The notes beneath the pieces were generated by a model. The model did not search any database, was not told the origin of the DNA, and saw only the letters and a list, made by a program, of their open reading frames with translations. 64,000 nt of DNA from an uncultured Clostridia bacterium (GTDB lineage: Bacteria > Bacillota > Clostridia > Christensenellales > UBA1242), in assembly GCA_934754355.1 (NCBI GenBank), contig CAKVID010000001.1, forward strand, positions 186,001 through 250,000, in the 5' to 3' direction. Below are positions 44,807-50,399 of this stretch, one piece after another; the stretch's first letter is position 1, and each line of letters opens with the position of its first letter. Made by a program: the position numbers and the translations under genes.

Positions 44807-44856
44807 GTCGGTTGTTTTGCTGGCGACAAGTCGCTCAGCAAATACAAACAACCGAC
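44807..44856. other. Long intergenic hairpin, candidate phage origin or packaging signal
   Basis: GTCGGTTGTTT (44807-44817) pairs perfectly with AAACAACCGAC (44846-44856). The stem continues with GCTG/CAGC and a tip GCGA-CAAG-TCGC, with a 6-nt bulge on one side. It sits between the ATPase and Rep genes. In Ff phages the same interval holds the replication origin and packaging hairpins. Sequence shows the structure; the role is inferred. Confidence 0.55.
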
Positions 44857-45869
44857 TATTTTTTCTTCTTCCTAAAGTAATTGACAATCTCCCCATAGCC
44901 TATTTGGGAAAGCAATTCGCCATTAAATTCTAGCGCCTCCCAATAATTATCAATGTGCTCAGGAAGTTCGGCATATACACCTTTCATAAATCTATCGTCA
45001 TAATTAAATAAATTTGGATTATTAAAAGCATATACATCAATTAAATTGGCATAGTTCTTTAAATTAGTATCACTCTCTTGATTGGCAAGGTCGAAAGTAT
45101 AATTTTTGTCTGGAATTTTTTCAAATTGTTGAAATTGCCAATGACGAATACCATTTTTAAAGTTAAATCCAAATAGTTTGCCAACAAGGACTACAATGTT
45201 TCCAGTAAGATAAGAAACTATTTTGTTGTCTTGTCTAAGCATAAAATTTGTAAGCCCTATATTTTCTTTCAAAACTTGTGGCAATCTATTAATATCGGTA
45301 GAGATGTAAAACAAATTGCCATCGAAAAAATGACGAATTAACTGTGTAAGTATTTCTTGTGAGTACAAACTATCAGACAAATTGTTATTATTCTGAGTTT
45401 TCAAGTTGTGATAAAACAGTGTTGCTTCGTCAATAAACAATAGCGAATTATCTTCTATTTTTGAATTAAGTAGCAAAATATCACTTTCTAGCACCCTGGT
45501 AAACTTATTTTTGATTTGTAAAGGTATATTTGAATAGACTTTGTTAAATCGTTTAAAACTAGCCAAATAACAAGCAAAAGAAGATTTGCCGCAGCCATGT
45601 TTGCCACTGAAACCCATTACACGACCATTATATAAAATATTTTCGCAAATACCCCTACTCTTAAATACCAACCATTCATATTTGATACATAGATATAATT
45701 GAAAGATTAAAGGAATATAGCAAAGCCAACCTAGTGAATTTTCTTTAAACTGAGTATTGTAAACCCAGTCAGTCAGAAAATAGAATATTACAAAGTCGCA
45801 CCAGTGTGCAAAACGATTAAGAAAAGCAAATATTTTAAAAAGTAGATTTTTATTAAATATCTTTCTCAT
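44856..45869 (-). CDS. Zot/pI-like filamentous phage assembly ATPase
   Basis: About 337 residues. Two membrane segments near 10-70, then a P-loop domain: GFSGKHGCGKSSFACYL (Walker A, near 86-102), SLLFIDEATLFYHN (Walker B, near 142-155), LIRHFFDGNLFYISTDINRL (sensor-like). The Zot family drives virion extrusion through the inner membrane. Family members usually have one membrane helix after the ATPase; here both precede it. ATG 45869 follows AAGGGG; GTG 45875 is too close to it. Confidence 0.78.
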   Translation of the reverse strand: MRKIFNKNLLFKIFAFLNRFAHWCDFVIFYFLTDWVYNTQFKENSLGWLCYIPLIFQLYLCIKYEWLVFKSRGICENILYNGRVMGFSGKHGCGKSSFACYLASFKRFNKVYSNIPLQIKNKFTRVLESDILLLNSKIEDNSLLFIDEATLFYHNLKTQNNNNLSDSLYSQEILTQLIRHFFDGNLFYISTDINRLPQVLKENIGLTNFMLRQDNKIVSYLTGNIVVLVGKLFGFNFKNGIRHWQFQQFEKIPDKNYTFDLANQESDTNLKNYANLIDVYAFNNPNLFNYDDRFMKGVYAELPEHIDNYWEALEFNGELLSQIGYGEIVNYFRKKKK

Positions 45870-45871
45870 AC

Positions 45872-46078
45872 TCACCCCTTATATATGTGATTATCAAAAC
45901 CACGAAATATCATTAAAATTGGTTTCATAATTAATATGTAAAGTAACCAAACACCAAATATGAACTCTAAACCCTTAACACACAAAGAGATAAAAGGGTC
46001 GCTAAGCAAAGTTTGTGGGAAGAACCAAGTCAAGCAAGTTTCTAACCAACTCCAAAATGAACTAAATGTATTAGCCAT
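45872..46078 (-). CDS. Small phage membrane protein (gVI position)
   Basis: 68 residues from ATG 46078, which follows a GGGGG site. Begins MANTFSSFWSWLETCLTWFF; a strong membrane helix (about 33-53) and a basic end (RGFDNHIYKG). No family recognised. It lies between the pIII-like and Zot-like genes, where gVI, a minor capsid protein, lies in Ff phages. The longer frame to 46180 is not supported by a start site. Confidence 0.65.
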   Translation of the reverse strand: MANTFSSFWSWLETCLTWFFPQTLLSDPFISLCVKGLEFIFGVWLLYILIMKPILMIFRGFDNHIYKG

Positions 46079-46214
46079 TATTAACACCCCCAAATATGTA
46101 TTTGATAATTTTTTTAATTGGGAAATACCAAACAAACCCAATAATTGAAATATATGTAAACTCTTGCAAAGTAACACCAAGAGAAGTAATAACAGAAATA
46201 AAATTATTCAACAT
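46071..46214 (-). CDS. 47-residue phage membrane protein
   Basis: A small frame missed by length filters. The ATG (46214-46212) overlaps the stop of the pIII-like gene (TAATG) and has a GGAGG site at 46224-46228. It encodes a peptide starting MLNNFISVITSLGVTLQEF, with one membrane helix and a KKIIKYIFGG end. It overlaps the next gene by 8 bp. Probably a minor virion or assembly protein. Confidence 0.65.
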   Translation of the reverse strand: MLNNFISVITSLGVTLQEFTYISIIGFVWYFPIKKIIKYIFGGVNNG

Positions 46215-47425
46215 TAAGTTTTACCTCCAAAAATAATTTTTAGTAAGAATATGAGTGCCAACATACCTACAAATATAGACACAAAGAATAAATTAGATAC
46301 TCCATTAAATAACCCTATTACAAAATTAAAAGTTTCAACCAAAAAACTAATTATAACCATTGCCAACTTTGTAAAATTTGAAATAATCGGCGCATCAAAT
46401 ACTAAATAAATAAAGAAATTATATAAATGTGTTGGTATATCGTACCACTTAGCAGTTTTATAATAACTATTTGAGCCAATAGGAACTGTAGAACTATTAT
46501 TGTTATTATCAATAATATTGCCACTGAATAAATTTGTAGCATCATTAAAATTATATTGATAATATGACAAGGCAAACTCTAAATATAATCTATTAATATT
46601 AACCGTGCCAATTGAACAAGTTCCTAAATCGATAGTACTCAACACTTTAGTTATGTAAATGTCGGATAAATCTTTATTTGTAAATAATAAAAATTTATTA
46701 TAAAACTTATTTTTAGTTTCATTATTATATGCTAAAGTGTAATTGTAAGAATTATTTAAATTATCATATAAAACATAACTTCTATTTACACTTTGAGGAT
46801 ATAAAAAATCGACATACTGATTAATACCACTAACTACACTAGCACTAGAAACAAAACCAAATATATTATTAAAATAATATTGATTATTATATTCTATATC
46901 ATAAGAAATCGAATATGTATTGTATAAATGAACACTATTAAGCGGTCCCCTACTAAGTATATCAAACGGAACAATATGTAAACCTAATACAAACGCTTGT
47001 TGACCTAAAATAAAAGAACATTCAACATTTTCTAAATTCTCAATTGAAAAACCAACACAATATAACTCAAAATAATCCGAATATTTAAAAAAATGATACA
47101 TAGAATAAATTTTAATTTCTTGATCTTGAACAATGATTGTATAATCATCTTCGATAGTAGTAAAATTAGGATAATCATCAAATTTATCTACAGAAGTAGA
47201 GTAAAATATACGAGCATTTAATGCCCTAGAAATATTTATGTTTTTGTACTTTACAAATTGAATATTAGAAGAATTATAATAATTATTAGTCTCAGGCAAG
47301 ATTTCGACCAAGTCAATGGTATATAACTCATCTGGTATTGTTGTACAATAAGTATTACTTACAACTCCACAAATACAAATTATTGATAAACAAATACATA
47401 ATAATATTTTACTTAATTTTGTCAT
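46214..47425 (-). CDS. Large secreted, C-terminally anchored protein (pIII/adsorption position)
   Basis: 403 residues. Signal peptide MTKLSKILLCICLSIICICG at the N-terminus; a Tyr- and Asn-rich extracytoplasmic region (about 27-330) with no recognised fold; two or three hydrophobic segments at the end (VIISFLVETFNFVIGLF and VSIFVGMLALIFLLKIIF). Secretion plus C-terminal anchoring and position before the Zot-like gene fit the receptor-binding protein pIII. Identity is from layout, not homology. Confidence 0.6.
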   Translation of the reverse strand: MTKLSKILLCICLSIICICGVVSNTYCTTIPDELYTIDLVEILPETNNYYNSSNIQFVKYKNINISRALNARIFYSTSVDKFDDYPNFTTIEDDYTIIVQDQEIKIYSMYHFFKYSDYFELYCVGFSIENLENVECSFILGQQAFVLGLHIVPFDILSRGPLNSVHLYNTYSISYDIEYNNQYYFNNIFGFVSSASVVSGINQYVDFLYPQSVNRSYVLYDNLNNSYNYTLAYNNETKNKFYNKFLLFTNKDLSDIYITKVLSTIDLGTCSIGTVNINRLYLEFALSYYQYNFNDATNLFSGNIIDNNNNSSTVPIGSNSYYKTAKWYDIPTHLYNFFIYLVFDAPIISNFTKLAMVIISFLVETFNFVIGLFNGVSNLFFVSIFVGMLALIFLLKIIFGGKT

Positions 47426-47676
47426 TAATGACCCCCAATAAATTTAATAAGAAAAAAAATCAATGATATAAATAACATGACACTAAAAAATATCATTATA
47501 TATTGATTTGTAGTTAAAATATTGAAACAAGTTTTTATAAACTCAATTATATAATTAATTATTGTTACTAATTGGCTTTTGCCCATTCCAAAGTATGTAA
47601 ACAAATTGGACAAATAAGGCAAAAACAAATATGAAAAGCCAACAAGCAATATTATTATTAAAATTACTTTGAACAT
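47425..47676 (-). CDS. Small two-helix phage membrane protein
   Basis: 83 residues. Helix 1 near 3-24 (VILIIILLVGFSYLFLPYL), helix 2 near 58-79. AAAGGA ribosome binding site. Its last codons carry the GGGGG site for the pIII-like gene, whose ATG overlaps the stop (TAATG). No homologue recognised; a minor coat or assembly protein is likely. Confidence 0.6.
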   Translation of the reverse strand: MFKVILIIILLVGFSYLFLPYLSNLFTYFGMGKSQLVTIINYIIEFIKTCFNILTTNQYIMIFFSVMLFISLIFFLIKFIGGH

Positions 47677-47860
47677 ATATAATTCCTTTTGTCTCCGACG
47701 GGTTAAGGTTACACCCTAACAACCCTTCTTTCATTCGCCATTGGGCAACCCTACCCCGCACTATATTTGGGGTAAGGCATTTCTAGTATGTAATGATGTA
47801 CCCAAGTCAAAAATTTGCAAGTATGCAAAAATTTAATAAATTAAATTCAAGTTTTTGACT
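47677..47860 (-). other. Structured spacer inside the phage operon
   Basis: 184 bp, with a GC-richer part (47690-47775) that stands out. On the - strand GGGTT...AACCC closes a hairpin (47699-47724). CCTTACCCC/GGGGTA-GG closes another (47751-47776). AAGTCAAAAA (47804-47813) pairs with 47852-47861, enclosing a smaller TTTGCA/TGCAAA stem. No promoter is convincing. It could hold a second-strand origin, a processing site or a promoter region. Confidence 0.5.
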
Positions 47861-48037
47861 TTAGTCCTTTGTAACATAATTGTAAAGTAGAGATAATATT
47901 CCAAACAAAATAAACCACCACCCAAGCCTTAAACCGAAAAGAACTGGCAAATCATTAAAAAATAATTTAAAACCGCTCTCAATAGTGCCAAATAATGTAG
48001 TGGCAAATTGAGAAACATAACCTATTAATTCATTCAT
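47861..48037 (-). CDS. Small phage membrane protein after the coat gene
   Basis: 58 residues from ATG 48037, which follows AGGTGG. Starts MNELIGYVSQFATTLFGTI; one long hydrophobic C-terminal segment (LRLGWWFILFGILSLLYNY). It lies just past the coat-gene terminator. Possible minor coat protein; no homologue recognised. Confidence 0.6.
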   Translation of the reverse strand: MNELIGYVSQFATTLFGTIESGFKLFFNDLPVLFGLRLGWWFILFGILSLLYNYVTKD

Positions 48038-48046
48038 AGAACCACC

Positions 48047-48092
48047 TAAAAAAATATAGTGTTGCAAAGTTTAGACTCTACAACACTATAAA
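48047..48092 (-). terminator. Terminator after the major coat gene
   Basis: TATAGTGTTG (48055-48064) pairs with CAACACTATA (48081-48090). On the - strand seven Ts follow. A terminator after gVIII is also typical of Ff phages, keeping coat transcripts high. Confidence 0.85.
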
Positions 48093-48095
48093 AAA

Positions 48096-48362
48096 CTATC
48101 TAGCTTTTGCTTTTCTAGCCTTTCTTTTACGCATTGATAGTCTTAACCAACCAACAACAGTAGGAGCAATTTTATATACCATACCGATTATGATAAATAC
48201 AATTGCAATTTCACCAACTGGAGTAAGTTTAGTAACAGCCGAAGCACCTTCGCCAGTTGTTGAAACGAACAATCCAGCAAAGCCATCAAGCAATGCTTTG
48301 AAGAATGCTGGAACGAGTGTACCAAGTCCAGATGCAATATTACTAAGAACTGCTGAAATCAT
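48096..48362 (-). CDS. Major coat protein candidate (gVIII-like)
   Basis: 88 residues: a Gly/Ala/Ser-rich amphipathic first half (MISAVLSNIASGLGTLVPAF), one membrane helix (EIAIVFIIIGMVYKIAPTVV, about 50-70) and a very basic end (RKRKARKAKAR). This acidic/neutral, hydrophobic, basic plan is that of filamentous phage coat proteins, whose basic tail contacts DNA. It has the best ribosome binding site of the block (AGGGAGG) and fewer rare-looking codons. No obvious cleaved leader. Confidence 0.7.
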   Translation of the reverse strand: MISAVLSNIASGLGTLVPAFFKALLDGFAGLFVSTTGEGASAVTKLTPVGEIAIVFIIIGMVYKIAPTVVGWLRLSMRKRKARKAKAR

Positions 48363-48380
48363 ACCTTTGCAACCCTCCCT

Positions 48381-48659
48381 TTATAAAATTATATCATTGT
48401 CAGAATTTTCACTATTCTGAGTAGATACCGAATTAAATTTGTTTTGAATTTCTTTTATAGCTACTCTTTTAGCAATTAGATTAAGTATTAGATTTAATCC
48501 GACAATTGCCAAGCAACCATAAAATATGATTGAGTAATTTGAAGTACATAAGCCAAATATAACTAATGCTAATTCGGGAATAAAATTGACTTTATTTCTA
48601 AGTCCCTTATCCAATAGATACATTTTAAAGAATGACTTAATTTTTCTTAACAATTTCAT
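48381..48659 (-). CDS. Phage membrane protein, two helices
   Basis: 92 residues: a basic start (MKLLRKIKSFFKMYLLDKGL), two hydrophobic segments (about 26-62), and a polar end. It begins inside the preceding gene, after an AAGGGGA site. No family recognised. Confidence 0.55.
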   Translation of the reverse strand: MKLLRKIKSFFKMYLLDKGLRNKVNFIPELALVIFGLCTSNYSIIFYGCLAIVGLNLILNLIAKRVAIKEIQNKFNSVSTQNSENSDNDIIL

Positions 48660-48852
48660 AGTTTAATTCCCCTTTATCAATACCATTTTGTTGCAAGAAA
48701 TACTCAAACATATCTTTTGAACGAGTTTTAACTTGTAGCTCTAGCTTCATTCCATTGATTTTTAATGTTATAGGATAAAAGCACACTTCTTCTTTGTTGT
48801 CGTTCTCAAAGACTTCCTTTTTAATATTTAGACAATTGTTTTGTACTGACAT
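48637..48852 (-). CDS. Small soluble protein, first gene of the phage block (gV position)
   Basis: 71 residues from ATG 48852 after GGAGG; the longer frame to 48918 lacks a site. Starts MSVQNNCLNIKKEVFENDNK and has an alternating strand-like region (YPITLKINGMKLELQVKTRS). It lies where the ssDNA-binding protein gV lies in Ff phages; the sequence alone does not prove this. Confidence 0.5.
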   Translation of the reverse strand: MSVQNNCLNIKKEVFENDNKEEVCFYPITLKINGMKLELQVKTRSKDMFEYFLQQNGIDKGELNYEIVKKN

Positions 48853-49065
48853 TTTTAGTACCTCCATATTATTTATTTTGTGTAGTGAACCTAATTCGCA
48901 AAAGATAGCATTTTTCAAACAACATTATTTATGGGACTATGATTTTATTGTTTTTTGGAGAATATCTATAGCATGGAAAAACGAAAAAGGGCACCAACTA
49001 TTTTGTAGTTAGTACCCTATTTTTTATTTATTTTTGGCAAATAAAATTTATTCGAAAAATCCTAA
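48853..49065. other. Right end of the prophage, upstream region of the phage block
   Basis: No gene. It should contain the promoter of the phage block, but none is convincing. AATTCGCAAAA (48893-48903) is an inverted partial copy of the repeat arm TTTTGCGAATA. A hairpin AGGGCACCAACTA (48988-49000) / TAGTTAGTACCCT (49006-49018), two mismatches, followed by Ts, is a + strand terminator candidate. Confidence 0.45.
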
Positions 49066-49112
49066 TGTCTTTTGCGAATAGTTTTTAAATACAAGCTCGG
49101 GAAAATAACACA
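49066..49112. repeat. Candidate attR: right copy of the flanking direct repeat
   Basis: TGTCTTTTGCGAATAGTTT (49066-49084) equals 42737-42755; 27 of 29 bases match through 49094, and ATAACACA recurs at 49105-49112. The left arm here is imperfect (TTATTCGAAAA, 49049-49059), so only the right arm and part of the centre are shared with attL. Confidence 0.6.
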
Positions 49113-49518
49113 ATAAAGCCAATAATTGTCACTCAATATTTTTGGCGATTTTTTATAGTATTCACCTATTTTCAGATATTTGGGTGTGATATTTATAGTT
49201 GTTTGAATAAAAAAACAAGGTAGTTTTATACTACCCCATTAATTTAATTGATATATTGTTATTCATAACAATTATTGTATTTTTGAAGATTGATTATATT
49301 TATATTGATGTCCAATAATATTTGGTGTCGTTAATAGATAATCAACTGAGTTTTTGTTGTTGGAAACACTACCCCTAATATATTGGTCTATTTTATTTAG
49401 TAAATATAATATTATTTTCGATGGTATTTGAGTAGTTGTAATTTGACAGTTTTCAAAAATAATTTTAATGATTATTATAAAAATAATATGTTGGTTTTTT
49501 GAATTTGTAATTTACTTT
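49113..49518. other. Gene-free region with remnant of a second phage left end
   Basis: No intact gene. GGTAG-TTTTATA-CTACC (49219-49235), with Ts on the - strand side, is a near copy of the terminator at 42842-42866 and lies in the same order after the att-like repeat. The rest (49236-49518) is AT-rich with many stops in all frames. Confidence 0.5.
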
Positions 49519-50187
49519 TTATCTTAATACTTGCAATAAGTAATCATTATCTTTAAGTATTTTTTGTTGCATTTTGTATGTAGGCATCATTGTTTGAATT
49601 ATTTTATAAAATTCTTTGGAGTGATTAAATTCTACGATATGTGTTAGTTCATGTATTAAGACAAAGTCTATTGCTTTATGCGGAAGCATTATTAGTCTAA
49701 AATTTAATTTAATATTTCTAAGGTTATCACAACTTCCCCATCTATTTTTGCTATTACAAAGTGAAACACTTGCATAGTCTATTTGCATTATATCTGCAAA
49801 GTATTCTAATCTTTCTTTGAGTATGCTCTCGGCTGATTTTATATACCACCTTTTAATTTTGGGCAATAGCATGTCTAATTCTAGGTTTGGTGTGATTAAT
49901 TCGTCTTGTGATAATTCTATTCTTCGTATACCATTAGTTCTGGATAATTTATACTTTTTACCTAAGAAATAAAATTTCTCATAATTGACAATATCTCTAT
50001 TTATACATAGCCTTGCTTCAATTTCTTGTTGCTTTCTTACAATCCAATTTTCTTTCTCTTTGATGTATTTAAGGATATCATTCATATTCATTCGCACAGG
50101 TGCTCTAACAATCAGTTCACCATCTTTGGTTATTGTTAAACACAAACTTCTTCTATGAGTTCGTATAATTAAATCCGGTTTAACCAT
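49519..50187 (-). CDS. YgjP-type M48 metallopeptidase family protein
   Basis: 222 residues. LIHELTHIVEFNHSKEF (178-194) gives the HExxH zinc site with Glu186 and nearby His; RWGSC (149-153) is the other hallmark of the YgjP/DUF45 family. Cytoplasmic, no signal peptide. Function of the family is little known; some members sit next to type I restriction genes, not seen here. GGAGA site upstream. Confidence 0.9.
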   Translation of the reverse strand: MVKPDLIIRTHRRSLCLTITKDGELIVRAPVRMNMNDILKYIKEKENWIVRKQQEIEARLCINRDIVNYEKFYFLGKKYKLSRTNGIRRIELSQDELITPNLELDMLLPKIKRWYIKSAESILKERLEYFADIMQIDYASVSLCNSKNRWGSCDNLRNIKLNFRLIMLPHKAIDFVLIHELTHIVEFNHSKEFYKIIQTMMPTYKMQQKILKDNDYLLQVLR

Positions 50188-50328
50188 AAATTCTCCTATC
50201 TTAAATGTTAAATATACTCAAAAAATTGGACTTATAACTTACTTGATATATTATACAAATTCCAACAAATAATATCAAACGATATTACCTATATTATGGG
50301 AAATATTCGACATTGCATAGTATTTTAT

Positions 50329-50357
50329 TTGACTAAATTTGTATTATTGAGTAATAT
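50329..50357 (+). promoter_or_regulatory. Likely promoter of the PadR-membrane fusion gene
   Basis: TTGACT (50329-50334), 17-bp spacer, TAATAT (50352-50357). Confidence 0.45.
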
Positions 50358-50399
50358 ATAGATATGTAGAAATATGTTTTATAATCTTGTGGAGAATTT

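Larger units (their letters stand above)
42737..49094 (-). mobile_element. Inovirus-like (filamentous phage) prophage, about 6.3 kb
   Basis: Between direct repeats 6,329 bp apart lies a single - strand gene block. In order of transcription: small protein, membrane protein, coat-like protein, terminator, small membrane protein, structured spacer, membrane protein, large secreted anchored protein, two small membrane proteins, Zot/pI-like ATPase, hairpin spacer, Rep. This equals the gV-gVIII-gIII-gVI-gI-(ori)-gII order of Ff phages. No secretin gene, as fits a single-membrane host. No integrase. Two extra genes (42872-43871) look like cargo. Genes overlap by TAATG or ATGA junctions with ribosome binding sites inside the preceding gene. 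Confidence 0.78.

Noticed and set aside
45872..47676. Three adjacent phage proteins end in a hydrophobic stretch followed by Gly-Gly, suggesting a sorting or processing signal.
   Set aside because: The Gly codons are the ribosome binding sites (GGGGG or GGAGG) of the next overlapping gene, so the shared ending is explained by gene packing.
47690..47780. GC-rich, hairpin-rich stretch that could be a tRNA.
   Set aside because: No cloverleaf, T-loop or acceptor pairing can be drawn.
48190..48420. A 76-codon + strand frame opposite the coat gene.
   Set aside because: No ribosome binding site; it mirrors the biased codons of the coat gene.
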